Assembly: GCA_021014325.1 (NCBI GenBank)
Contig: CM037459.1
Location: 12,681,501-12,745,500, forward strand
Direction: 5' to 3'
DNA from: Plazaster borealis
Taxonomy: Eukaryota; Echinodermata; Asteroidea; Forcipulatida; Labidiasteridae
Length of the DNA: 64,000 nt
How positions within the stretch are numbered: position 1 is the stretch's first letter; each line of letters opens with the position of its first letter. This document shows positions 34,061-46,591 of this stretch, piece by piece. Below the pieces are notes generated by a model that worked only from the letters and a program-made list of their open reading frames with translations, was not told the origin of the DNA and searched no databases. A program made the translations under genes and the position numbers.

Positions 34061-35404
34061 ACTAAGCATGCTAGAGACACAAAATTTATATCCAAATCTG
34101 CCTCTCATATCCCTGAGCCCGAAAATCAAAGTTGTATGGCCACTTTGAGCAATCTTCATACCGGAAATGACCAGCGAGTGGGGATACTCAGAACGTTCCT
34201 CAGAAGCATGTTCAATGGGATTTTTGTACACAGAACTGTCACTGAGAGAAATACAACAGAAGGACGGCCAAATCACCCCCAGAATAATGTTGGATTTGTG
34301 CAAGTTTTATACCACTGGAAAGCCCATTTCAAGAGCTCTCTCCTTGTCCTAGTTTCGTTTCTGTGACGATTTTGTAGGCCAGGAGAGCGGCCAGGAAGTA
34401 GGGTTGCTACCACCACGAACTGGGGCTACGTATCGACACAAGCAAGGGATTTCCTGCCGAAAAACGGTTTGAAACCAATTCTGCGCTATGTTTGACAATA
34501 ACTCATGAACTAAGCATGCTAGAGACACAAAATTTATATCCAAATCTGCCTCTCATATCCCTGAGTCCGAAAATCAAAGTTGTATGGCCACTTTGAGCAA
34601 TCTTCATACCGGAAATGACCAGGTAGAGGGGATACTCAGAATGTTCCTCAGTAGCATATTCAATGGGATTTTTGTACACAGAACTGTCACTGAGAGAAAT
34701 ACAGCATAAGGACGGCCAAATCACCCCAGAATAATGCTGGATTTGTGCAAGTTTTATACCACTGGAAAGCAAATTTCAAGAGCTCTCTCCTCGTCCTAGT
34801 TTCGTTTCTGTGACGATTTTGTAGGCCAGGAGAGCGGCCAGGAAGTAGGGTTGCTACCACCACCAACTGGGGCTACGTATCAACACAAGCAAGGGATTTC
34901 CTGCCGAAAAACGGTTTGAAACAAATTCTGCGCTATGTTTGACAATAACTCATGAACTAAACATGCTAGAGACACAAAATTTATATCCAAATCTGCCTCT
35001 CATATCCCTGAGTCCGAAAATCAAAGTTGTATGGCCACTTTGAGCAATCTTCATACCGGAAATGACCAGCGAGTGGGGATACTCAGAATGTTCCTCAGAC
35101 GAATGTTCAATGGGATTTTTGTACACAGAACTGTCACTGAGAGAAATACAACAGAAGGACGGCCAAATCACCCCCGGAATAATATTGGATTTGTGCAAGT
35201 TTTATACCACTGGAAAGCCCATTTCAAGAGCTCTCTCCTCGTCCTAGTTTCGTTTCTGTGACGATTTTTGTAGGCCAGGAGAGCGGCCAGGAAGTAGGGT
35301 TGCTACCACCACCAACTGGGGCTAAGTATCAACACTAGCAAGGGATTTCCTGCAGAAAAACGGTTTGAAACAAATTCTGCGCTATGTTTGACAATAACTC
35401 ATGA
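34061..35404. repeat. 1344-bp trimer derived from the tetramer by fusion (U77-U79)
   Basis: Starts 34061, 34509, 34956; lengths 448, 447, 449. U77 ends like U73 (CCACGAACTGG, ATCGACAC, AACCAATTCTGC). U78 begins like U74 (AGGTAGAGGGG, CAGTAGCATATTC) and ends like U75 (ATACAGCATAAGG, ACCCCAGAATAATGC). U79 matches U76. One unit was lost by an in-register U74/U75 exchange between about unit positions 150 and 190. Confidence 0.9.
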
Positions 35405-37192
35405 ACTAAGCATGCTAGAGACACAAAATTTATATCCAAATCTGCCTCTCATATCCCTGAGCCCGAAAATCAAAGTTGTATGGCCACTTTGAGCAATCTT
35501 CATACCGGAAATGACCAGCGAGTGGGGATACTCAGAACGTTCCTCAGAAGCATGTTCAATGGGATTTTTGTACACAGAACTGTCACTGAGAGAAATACAA
35601 CATAAGGACGGCCAAATCACCCCCAGAATAATGTTGGATTTGTGCAAGTTTTATACCACCGGAAAGCCCATTTCAAGAGCTCTCTCCTCGTCCTAGTTTC
35701 ATTTCTGTTACGATTTGTAGGCCAGAAGAGCGGCCAGGAAGTAGGGTTGCTACCACCACCAACTGGGGCTACGTATCAACACAAGCAAGGCATTTCCTGT
35801 TGAAAAACGGTTTGAAACAAATTCTGCCCTATGTTTGACAATAACTCATGAACTAAGCATGCTAGAGACACAAAATTTATATCCAAATCTGCCTCTCATA
35901 TCCCTGAGTTTGAAAATTAAAGTTTTATGGCCACTTTCTGCAATCTTCATACCGGAAATGACCAGCGAGTGGGGATACTCAGAATGTTCCTCAGAAGCAT
36001 GTTCAATGGGATTTTTGTACACAGAACTGTCACTGAGAGAAATACAACAGAAGGACGGCCAAATCATCCCCGGAATAATGTTGGATTTGTGCAAGTTTTA
36101 TACCACTGGAAAGCCCATTTCAAGAGCTCTCTCCTCGTCCTAGTTTCGTTTCTGTGACGATTTTGTAGGCCAGGAGAGCGGCCAGGAAGTAGGGTTGCTA
36201 CCACCACGAACTGGGGCTACGTATCAACACTAGCAAGGGATTTACTGCAGAAAAAAAGGTTTGAAACAAATTCTGCGCTATGTTTGACAATAACTCATGA
36301 ACTAAGCATGCTAGAGACACAAAATTTATATCTAAATCTGCCTCTCATATCTCTGAGCCCGAAAATCAAAGTTGTATGGCCACTTTGAGCAATCTTCATA
36401 CCGGAAATGACCAGCGAGTGGGGATACTCAGAACGTTCCTCAGAAGCATGTTCAATGGGATTTTTGTACACAGAACTGTTACTGAGAGAAATACAACATA
36501 AGGACGGCCAAATCACCCCCAGAATAATATTGGATTTGTGCAAGTTTTATACCACCGGAAAGCCCATTTCAAGAGCTCTCTCCTCGTCCTAGTTTCGTTT
36601 CTGTGACAATTTTGTAGGCCAGAAGAGCGGCCAGGAAGTAGGGTTGCTACCACCACCAACTGGGGCTACGTATCAACACAAGCAAGGGATTTCCTGCCGA
36701 AAAACGGTTTGAAACAAATTCTGCGCTATGTTTGACAATAACTCATCAACTAAGCATGCTAGAGACACAAAATTTATATCCAAATCTGCCTCTCATATCC
36801 CTGAGTCCGAAAATCAAAGTTGTATGGCCACTTTGAGCAATCTTCATACCGGAAATGACCAGCGAGTGGGGATACTCAGAATGTTCCTCAGAAGCATGTT
36901 CAATGGGATTTTTGTACACAGAACTGTCACTGAGAGAAATACAACATAAGGACGGCCAAATCACCCCAAAATAATGTTGGATTTGTGCAAGTTTTATACC
37001 ACTGGAAAGCCCATTTCAAGAGCTCTCTCCTCGTCCTAGTTTCGTTTCTGTGACGATTTTGTATGCCAGGAGAGCGGCCAGGAAGTAGGGTTGCTACCAC
37101 CACCAACTGGGGCTACGTAACACAAGCAAGGCATTTCCTGCCGAAAAACGGTTTGAAACAAATTCTGCGCTATGTTTGACAATAACTCATGA
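35405..37192. repeat. Four-unit segment, copy 2 (U80-U83)
   Basis: Starts 35405, 35852, 36301, 36749; lengths 447, 449, 448, 444. The markers of 4935-6726 occur in the same order, including the one-base loss in CGATTTGTAGG and the extra A in GCAGAAAAAAAGG. U83 differs by a 3-bp loss in CTACGTAACAC near 37119. Confidence 0.9.
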
Positions 37193-40100
37193 ACTAATCA
37201 TGCTAGAGACACAAAATTTATATCAAAATCTGCCTCTCATATTCCTGAGTCCGAAAATTAAAGTTTTATGGCCACTTTGTGCAAACTTCATACCGGAAAT
37301 GACCAGCAAGTGGGGATACTCAGAATGTTCCTCAAATGCATGTTTAATGGGATTTTTGTACACAGAACTGTCACTGAGAGAAATACAACATAAAGAAGGC
37401 CAAATCACCCCCAGAATAATGCTGGATTTGTACAAGTTTTATACCACTGGAAAGCCCACCTCAAGGGCTCTTCCCTCGTCCTAGTTTCGTTTCTGTGACG
37501 ATTTTGTACGCGAGAAGAGCGGCCAGGAAGTAGGGTTGCTACCACCACCAACTGGGGCTACGTATCAACACAAGCAAGGCATTTCCTGCCGAAAAACGGT
37601 TTGAAACAAATTCTGCGCTATGTTTGACAATAACTCATCAACTAAGCATGCTAGAGACACAAAATTTATATCCAAATCTGCCTCTCATATCCCTGAGTCC
37701 GAAAATCAAAGTTGTATGGCCACTTTGAGCAATCTTCATACCGGAAATGACCAGCGAGTGGGGATACTCAGAACGTTCCTCAGAAGCATGTTTAATGGGA
37801 TTTTTGTACACAGAACTGTCACTGAGAGAAATACAACATAAGGACGGCTAAATCACCCCCAGAATAATGTTGGATTTGTACAAGTTTTATACCACTGTAA
37901 AGCCCACCTCAAGGGCTCTTCCCTCGTTCTAGTTTCGTTTCTGTGACGATTTTGTACGCGAGAAGAGCGGCCAGGAAGTAGGGTTGCTACCACCACCAAC
38001 TGGGGCTACGTATCAACACAAGCAAGGCATTTCCTGCCGAAAAACGGTTTGAAACAAAATCTGCGCTATGTTTGACAATAACTCATCAACTAAGCATGCT
38101 AGAGACACAAAATTTATATCCAAATCTGCCTCTCATATCCCTGAGTCCGAAAATCAAAGTTGTATGGCCACTTTGAGCAATCTTCATACCGGAAATGACC
38201 AGCGAGTGGGGATACTCAGAACGTTCCTCAGAAGCATGTTTAATGGGATTTTTGTACACAGAACTGTCACTGAGAGAAATACAACATAAGGACGGCCAAA
38301 TCACCCCCAGAATAATGTTGGATTTGTGCAAGTTTTATACCACTGGAAAGCCCATCTCAAGGGCTCTCTCCTCGTTCTAGTTTCGTTTCTGTGACGATTT
38401 TGTATGCCAGGAGAGCGGCCAGGAAGTAGGGTTGCTACCACCACCAACTGGGGCTACGTATCAACACAAGCAAGGCATTTCCTGCCGAAAAACGGTTTGA
38501 AACAAATTCTGCGCTATGTTTGACAATAACTCATCAACTAAGCATGCTAGAGACACAAAATTTATATCCAAATCTGCCTCTCATATCCCTGAGTCCGAAA
38601 ATCAAAGTTGTATGGCCACTTTGAGCAATCTTCATACCGGAAATGACCAGAGAGTGGGGATACTCAGAATGTTCCTCAGAAGCATGTTCAATGGGATTTT
38701 TGTACACAGAGTTGTCACTGAGAGAAATACAACATAAGGACGGCCAAATCACCCCAGAATAATGCTGGATTTGTGCAAGTTTTATACCACTGGAAAGCCC
38801 ATTTCAAGAGCTCTCTCCTCGTCCTAGCTTCGTTTCTGTGACGATTTTGTAGGCCAGGAGAGCGGACAGGAAGTAGGGTTACTACCACCACCAACTGGGG
38901 CTACGTATCAACACAAGCAAGGATTTCCTGCCGAAAAACGGTTTGAAACAAATTCTGCCCTATGTTAGACGATAACTCATGAATTAAGCATGCTAGAGAC
39001 ACAACATTTATATCCAAATCTGCCTCTGATATCCCTGAGTCCGAAAATCAAAGTTGCATGGCCACTTTGTGCAATCTTCATACCGGAAATGACCAGCGAG
39101 TGGGGATACTCAGAATGTTCCTCTGAAGCATGTTTAATGGGATTTTTGTACACAGAACTGTCACTGAGAGAAATACAAAATAAGGAAGGCCAAATCACCC
39201 CAGAATAATGCTGGATTTGTGCAAGTTTTATACCACTGGAAAGCCCATCTCAAGGGCTCTCTCCTCGTTTTAGTTTCGTTTCTGTGACGATTTTGTAGGC
39301 GAGGAGAGCGGCCAGGAAGTAGGGTTGCTACCACCACCAACTGGGGCTACGTATCAACACAAGCAAGGGATTTCCTGCCGAAAAACGGTTTGAAACAACT
39401 TCTGCGCTATGTTTGACAATAACTCATGAACTAGACATGCTAGAGACACAAAATTTATATCCAAATCTGCCTCTCATATCCCTGAGTCCGAAAATCAAAG
39501 TTGTATGGCCACTTTGAGCAATCTTCATACCGGAAATGACCAGCGAGTGGGGATACTCAGAATGTTCCTCAGAAGCATGTTCAATGGGATTTTTGTACAC
39601 AGAACTGTCACTGAGAGAAATACAACATAAGGACGGCCAAATCACCCCCAGAATAATGTTGGATTTGTGCAAGTTTTATACCACTGGAAAGCCCACCTCA
39701 AGAGCTCTCTCCTCGTCCTAGTTTCGTTTCTGTGACGATTTTTTAGGCCAGGAGAGCGGCCAGGAAGTAGGGTTGCTACCACCACCAACTGGGGCTACGT
39801 ATCAACACAAGCAAGGCATTTTCTGCCGAAAAACGGTTTGAAACAAATTCTGCGCTATGTTTGACAATAACTCATGAACTAATCGTGCTAGAGACACAAA
39901 ATTTATATCCAAATCTGCCTCTCATATCCCTGAGTCCGAAAATCAACGTTTTATGGCCACTTTGTGCAAACTTCATACCGGAAATGACCAGCAAGTGGGG
40001 ATACTCCGAATGTTCCTGAGAAGCGTGTTTAATGGGATTTTTGTACACAGAACTGTCACTGAGAGAAACACAACATAAGGAAGGCCAAATCACCCCCAGA

Positions 40101-40325
40101 ATAATGCTGGATTTGTGCAAGTTTTATACCAGTGGAAAGCCCATCTCAAGGGCTCTCTCCTCGTTCTAGTTTCGTTTCTGTGACGATTTTGTAGGCGAGG
40201 AGAGCGGCCAGGAAGTAGGGTTGCTACCACCACCAACTGGGGCTACGTATCAACACAAGCAAGGCATTTTCTGCCGAAAAACGGTTTGAAACAAATTCTG
40301 CGCTATGTTTGACAATAACTCATGA
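37193..40325. repeat. Long shared segment, copy 2 (U84-U90)
   Basis: Starts 37193, 37641, 38089, 38537, 38983, 39430, 39878. It carries the markers of 17616-20301 in order and has one more unit than copy 1: U86 and U87 stand where copy 1 has the single U42. U87 has ACCAGAGAGTGG and CAGAGTTGTCACTG, shared only with U95. Confidence 0.88.
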
Positions 40326-41218
40326 ACTAAACATGCTAGAGACACAAAGTTTATATCCAAATCTGCCTCACATATCCCTGAGTCCGAAAATCAAAATTGT
40401 ATGGCCACTTTGAGCAATCTTCATACCGGAAATGACCAGCGAGTGGGGATACTCAGAATGTTCCTCAGACGCATGTTCAATGGGATTTTTGTACACAGAA
40501 CTGTCACTGAGAGAAATACAACAGAAGGACGGCCAAATCACCCCCGGAATAATGTTGGATTTGTGCAAGTTTTATACCACTGGAAAGCCCACTTCAAGAG
40601 CTTTCTCCTCGTCCTAGTTTTGTTTCTGTGACGATTTTGTAGGCCAGGAGAGCGGCCAGGAAGTAGGGTTGCTACCACCACCAACTGGGGCTACGTATCA
40701 ACACTAGCAAGGGATTTCCTGCAGAAAAACGGTTTGAAACTAATTCTGCGCTATGTTTGACAATAACTCATGAACTAAACATGCTAGAGACACAAAATTT
40801 ATATCCAAATCTGCCTCTCATATCCCTCAGTCCGAAAATCAAAGTTGTATGGCCAGTTTGTGCAATCTTCATACCGGAAATGACCAGCGAGTGGGGATAC
40901 TCAGAATGTTCCTCAGAAGCATGTTCAATGGGATTTTTGTACACAGAACTGTCACAGAGAGAAATACAACAGAAGGACGGCCAAATCACCCCCAGATTAA
41001 TGTTGGATTTGTGCAAGTTTTATACCTCTGGAAAGCCCATTTCAAGAGCTCTTTCCTCGTTCTAGTTTCGTTTCTGTGACGATTTTGTAGGCGAGGAGAG
41101 CGGCCAGGAAGTAGGGTTGCTACCACCACCAACTGGGGCTACGTAACACAAGCAAGGCATTTCCTGCCGAAAAACGGTTTGAAACAAATTCTGCGCTATG
41201 TTTGACAATAACTCATGA
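40326..41218. repeat. U91-U92 between the two long segment copies
   Basis: U91 (40326, 448 bp) has ACAAAGTTTATATCC and CCGGAATAATG. U92 (40774, 445 bp) carries CAGATTAATG and TATACCTCTGGAAAG, where T replaces A at 41027. It ends in the 3-bp loss CTACGTAACAC (near 41145), as in U83. Both U83 and U92 are followed by the TCAAATGCATG-type unit, so the boundary itself was duplicated. Confidence 0.82.
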
Positions 41219-44200
41219 ACTAATCATGCTAGAGACACAAAATTTATATCAAAATCTGCCTCTCATATCCCTGAGTCCGAAAATTAAAGTTTTATGGCCA
41301 CTTTGTGCAAACTTCATACCGGAAATGACCAGCAAGTGGGGATACTCAGAATGTTCCTCAAATGCATGTTTAATGGGATTTTTGTACACAGAACTGTCAC
41401 TGAGAGAAATACAACATAAAGAAGGCCAAATCACCCCCAGAATAATGCTGGATTTGTACAAGTTTTATACCACTGGAAAGCCCACCTCAAGGGCTCTTCC
41501 CTCGTCCTAGTTTCGTTTCTGTGACGATTTTGTACGCGAGAAGAGCGGCCAGGAAGTAGGGTTGCTACCACCACCAACTGGGGCTACGTATCAACACAAG
41601 CAAGGCATTTCCTGCCGAAAAACGGTTTGAAACAAATTCTGCGCTATGTTTGACAATAACTCATCAACTAAGCATGCTAGAGACACAAAATTTATATCCA
41701 AATCTGCCTCTCATATCCCTGAGGCCGAAAATCAAAGTTGTATGGCCACTTTGAGCAATCTTCATACCGGAAATGACCAGCGAGTGGGGATACTCAGAAC
41801 GTTCCTCAGAAGCATGTTTAATGGGATTTTTGTACACAGAACTGTCACTGAGAGAAATACAACATAAGGACGGCTAAATCACCCCCAGAATAATGTTGGA
41901 TTTGTACAAGTTTTATACCACTGTAAAGCCCACCTCAAGGGCTCTTCCCTCGTTCTAGTTTCGTTTCTGTGACGATTTTGTAGGCGAGAAGAGCGGCCAG
42001 GAAGTAGGGTTGCTACCACCACCAACTGGGGCTACGTATCAACACAAGCAAGGCATTTCCTGCCGAAAAACGGTTTGAAACAAATTCTGCGCTATGTTTG
42101 ACAATAACTCATCAACTAAGCATGCTAGAGACACAAAATTTATATCCAAATCTGCCTCTCATATCCCTGAGTCCGAAAATCAAAGTTGTATGGCCACTTT
42201 GAGCAATCTTCATACCGGAAATGACCAGAGAGTGGGGATACTCAGAATGTTCCTCAGAAGCATGTTCAATGGGATTTTTGTACACAGAGTTGTCACTGAG
42301 AGAAATACAACATAAGGACGGCCAAATCACCCCAGAATAATGTTGGATTTGTGCAAGTTTTATACCACTGGAAAGCCCATTTCAAGAGCTCTCTCCTCGT
42401 CCTAGTTTCGTTTCTGTGACGATTTTGTAGGCCAGGAGAGCGGACAGGAAGTAGGGTTACTACCACCACCAACTGGGGCTACGTATCAACACAAGCAAGG
42501 ATTTCCTGCCGAAAAACGGTTTGAAACAAATTCTGCCCTATGTTAGACGATAACTCATGAATTAAGCATGCTAGAGACACAACATTTATATCCAAATCTG
42601 CCTCTCATATCCCTGAGTCCGAAAATCAAAGTTGCATGGCCACTTTGTGCAATCTTCATACCGGAAATGACCAGCGAGTGGGGATACTCAGAATGTTCCT
42701 CTGAAGCATGTTTAATGGGATTTTTGTACACAGAACTGTCACTGAGAGAAATACAAAATAAGGAAGGCCAAATCACCCCCAGAATAATGCTGGATTTGTG
42801 CAAGTTTTATACCACTGGAAAGCCCATCTCAAGGGCTCTCTCCTCGTTTTAGTTTCGTTTCTGTGACGATTTTGTAGGCGAGGAGAGCGGCCAGGAAGTA
42901 GGGTTGCTACCACCACCAACTGGGGCTACGTATCAACACAAGCAAGGGATTTCCTGCCGAAAAACGGTTTGAAACAACTTCTGCGCTATGTTTGACAATA
43001 ACTCATGAACTAGACATGCTAGAGACACAAAATTTATATCCAAATCTGCCTCTCATATCCCTGAGTCCGAAAATCAAAGTTGTATGGCCACTTTGAGCAA
43101 TCTTCATACCGGAAATGACCAGCAAGTGGGGATACTCAGAATGTTCGTCAGAAGCATGTTCAATGGGATTTTTGTACACAGAACTGTCACTGAGAGAAAC
43201 ACAACATAAGGAAGGCCAAATCACCCCCAGAATAATGCTGGATTTGTGCAAGTTTTATACCACTGGAAAGCCCATTTCAAGGGCTCTCTCCTCGTTCTAG
43301 TTTCGTTTCTGTGACGATTTTGTAAGCGAGGAGAGCGGCCAGGAAGTAGGGTTGCTACCACCACCAACTGGGGCTACGTATCAACACAAGCAAGGCATTT
43401 TCTGCCGAAAAACGGTTTGAAACAAATTCTGCGCTATGTTTGACAATAACTCATCAACGAAACATGCTAGAGACACAAAATTTATATCCAAATCTGCCTC
43501 TCATATCACTGAGTCCGAAAATCAAAGTTTTATGGCCACTTTGTGCAAACTTCATACCGGAAATGACCACCAAGTGGGGATACTCAGAATGTTCCTCAGA
43601 AGCATGTTTAACGGGATTTTTGTACACAGAACTGTCACTGAGAGAAATACAACATAAGGAAGGCCAAATCACCCCCAGAATAATGCTGGATTTGTGCAAG
43701 TTTTATACCACTGGAAAGCCCATCTCAAGGGCTCTTTCCTCGTTCTAGTTTCGTTTCTGTGACGATTTTGTAGGCGAGGAGAGCGGCAAGGAAGTAGGGT
43801 TGCTACCACCACCAACTGGGGCTACGTATCAACACAAGCAAGGCATTTTCTGCCGAAAAACGGTTTGAAACAAATTCTGCGTTATGTTTGACAATAACTC
43901 ATCAACTAAACATGCTAGAGACACAAAATTTATATCCAAATCTGCCTCTCATATCACTGAGTCCGAAAATCAAAGTTGTATGGCCACTTTGTGCAAACTT
44001 CATACCGGAAATGACCACCAAGTGGGGATACTCAGAATGTTCCTCAGAAGCATGTTTAACGGGATTTTTGTACACAGAACTGTCACTGAGAGAAATACAA
44101 CATAAGGAAGGCCAAATCACCCCCAGAATAATGCTGGATTTGTGCAAGTTTTATACCACTGGAAAGCCCACCTCAAGGGCTCTCCCCTCGTCCTAGTTTT

Positions 44201-44800
44201 CGTTTCTGTGACGATTTTGTACGCGAGAAGAGCGGCCAGGAAGTAGGGTTGCTACCACCACCAACTGGGGCTACGTATCAACACAAGCAAGGCATTTCCT
44301 GCCGAAAAACGGTTTGAAACAAATTCTGCGCTATGTTTGACAATAACTCATCAACTAAGCATGCTAGAGACACAAAATTTATATCCAAATCTGCCTCTGA
44401 TATCCCTGAATCCGAAAATCAAAGTTGTATGGCCACTTTGAGCAATCTTCATACCGGAAATGACCAGCGAGTGGGGATACTCAGAACGTTCCTCAGAAGC
44501 ATTTTCAATGGGATTTTTGTACACAGAACTGTCACTGAGAGAAATACAACATATAGACGGCCAAATCACCCCCGAATAATGCTGGATTTGTGCAAGTTTT
44601 ATACCACTGGAAAGCCCATCTCAAGGGCTCTCTCCTCGTTCTAGTTTCGTTTCTGTGACGATTTTGTAGGCGAGGAGAGCGGCCAGGAAGTAGGGTTGCT
44701 ACCACCACCAACTGGGGCTACGTATCAACACAAGCAAGGCATTTCCTGCCGAAAAACAGTTTGAAACAAATTCTGCGCTATGTTTGACAATAACTCATGA
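41219..44800. repeat. Long shared segment, copy 3 (U93-U100)
   Basis: Starts 41219, 41667, 42115, 42561, 43009, 43457, 43905, 44354. U93 and U94 match U84 and U85 at an offset of exactly 4026 bp. U95 and U96 match U87 and U88 at 3578 bp, so one unit was lost in between. U97 begins like U89 (CTAGACATGC) and ends like U90 (GAAACACAAC), again one unit fewer. It then runs into the tetramer HOR. Confidence 0.88.
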
Positions 44801-45247
44801 ACTAAACATGCTAGAGGCACAAAAGTTATATCCAAATCTGCCTCTCATATCCCTGAGTCCGAAAATCAAAGTTGTATGGCCACTTTGAGCAATCTTCATA
44901 CCGGAAATGACCAGCGAGTGGGGATACTCAGAATGTTCGTCAGAAGCATGTTCAATGGGATTTTTGTACACAGAACTGTCACTGAGAGAAATACAACATA
45001 AGGAAGGCCAAATCACCCAAGAATAATGCTGGATTTGTGCAAGTTTTATACCACTGGAAAGCCCATCTCAAGGGCTCTTCCCTCGTCCTAGTTTCGTTTC
45101 TGTGACGATTTTGTACGCGAGGAGAGCGGCAAGGAAGTAGGGTTGCTACCACCACCAACTGGGGCTACGTATCAACACAAGCAAGGCATTTTCTGCCGAA
45201 AAACGGTTTGAAACAAATTCTGCGCTATGTTTGACAATAACTCATCA
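43457..45247. repeat. Tetramer HOR X1-X2-Y-Z, copy 1 (U98-U101, 1791 bp)
   Basis: X1 (43457, 448 bp) and X2 (43905, 449 bp) have ATCACTGAG, ACCACCAAGTGG and GTTTAACGGG; X2 ends in CTCCCCTCG and CTAGTTTTCG. Y (44354, 447 bp) has CTGATATCCCTGAATCC, AGCATTTTC, CATATAGACGG and ACCCCCGAAT. Z (44801, 447 bp) has GTTCGTCAGAAGC and ATCACCCAAGAAT. Confidence 0.92.
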
Positions 45248-46591
45248 ACTAAACATGCTAGAGACACAAAATTTATATCCAAATCTGCCTCTCATATCAC
45301 TGAGTCCGAAAATCAAACTTTTATGGCCACTTTGTGCAAACTTCATACCGGAAATGACCACCAAGTGGGGATACTCAGAATGTTCGTCAGAAGCATGTTT
45401 AACGGGATTTTTGTACACAGAACTGTCACTGAGAGAAATACAACATAAGGACGGCCAAATCACCCCCAGAATAATGCTGGATTTGTGCAAGTTTTATACC
45501 ACTGGAAAGCCCATCTCAAGGGCTCTCTCCTCGTTCTAGTTTCGTTTCTGTGACGATTTTGTAGGCGAGGAGAGCGGCAAGGAAGTAGGGTTGCTACCAC
45601 CACCAACTGGGGCTACGTATCAACACAAGCAAGGCATTTTCTGCCGAAAAACGGTTTGAAACAAATTCTGCGCTATGTTTGACAATAACTCATCAACTAA
45701 ACATGCTAGAGACACAAAATTTCTATCCAAATCTGCCTCTCATATCACTGAGTCCGAAAATCAAAGTTTTATGGCCACTTTGTGCAAACTTCATACCGGA
45801 AATGACCACCAAGTGGGGATACTCAGAATGTTCCTCAGAAGCATGTTTAACGGGATTTTTGTACACAGAACTGTCACTGAGAGAAATACAACATAAGGAA
45901 GGCCAAATCACCCCCAGAATAATGCTGGATTTGTGCAAGTTTTATACCACTGGAAAGCCCACCTCAAGGGCTCTCCCCTCGTCCTAGTGTTCGTTTCTGT
46001 GACGATTTTGTACGCGAGAAGAGCGGCCAGGAAGTAGGGTTGCTACCACCACCAACTGGGGCTACGTATCAACACAAGCAAGGCATTTCCTGCCGAAAAA
46101 CGGTTTGAAACAAATTCTGCGCTATGTTTGACAATAACTCATCAACTAAGCATGCTAGAGACACAAAATTTATATCCAAATCTGCCTCTGATATCCCTAA
46201 ATCCGAAATCAAAGTTGTATGGCCACTTTGAGCAATCTTCATACCGGAAATGACCAGCGAGTGGGGATACTCAGAATGTTCGTCAGAAGCATGTTCAATG
46301 GGATTTTTGTACACAGAACTGTCACTGAGAGAAATACAACATAAGGAAGGCCAAATCACCCCCAGAATAATGCTGGATTTGTGCAAGTTTTATACCACTG
46401 GAAAGCCCATCTCAAGGGCTCTCTCCTCGTTTTAGTTTCGTTTCTGTGACGATTTTGTAGGCGAGGAGAGCGGCAAGGAAGTAGGGTTGCTACCACCACC
46501 AACTGGGGCTACGTATCAACACAAGCAAGGCCTTTTCTGCCGAAAAACGGTTTGAAACAAATTCTGCGCTATGTTTGACAATAACTCATCA
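45248..46591. repeat. Contracted HOR copy X1-X2-Y/Z (U102-U104, 1344 bp)
   Basis: U102 is X1 and U103 is X2 (with CTAGTGTTCG). U104 begins as Y (CTGATATCCCTAAATCC) and changes to Z (GTTCGTCAGAAGC, AAGGAAGG, CCCCCAGAATAATGC) between unit positions 60 and 135. Exactly one unit is missing compared with the flanking copies. Confidence 0.9.

Noticed and set aside
29254..37192. Transposon insertion at odd-length units
   Set aside because: All length changes are explained by small deletions or a 6-bp insertion within the satellite; no terminal repeats, target duplications or foreign sequence are seen.
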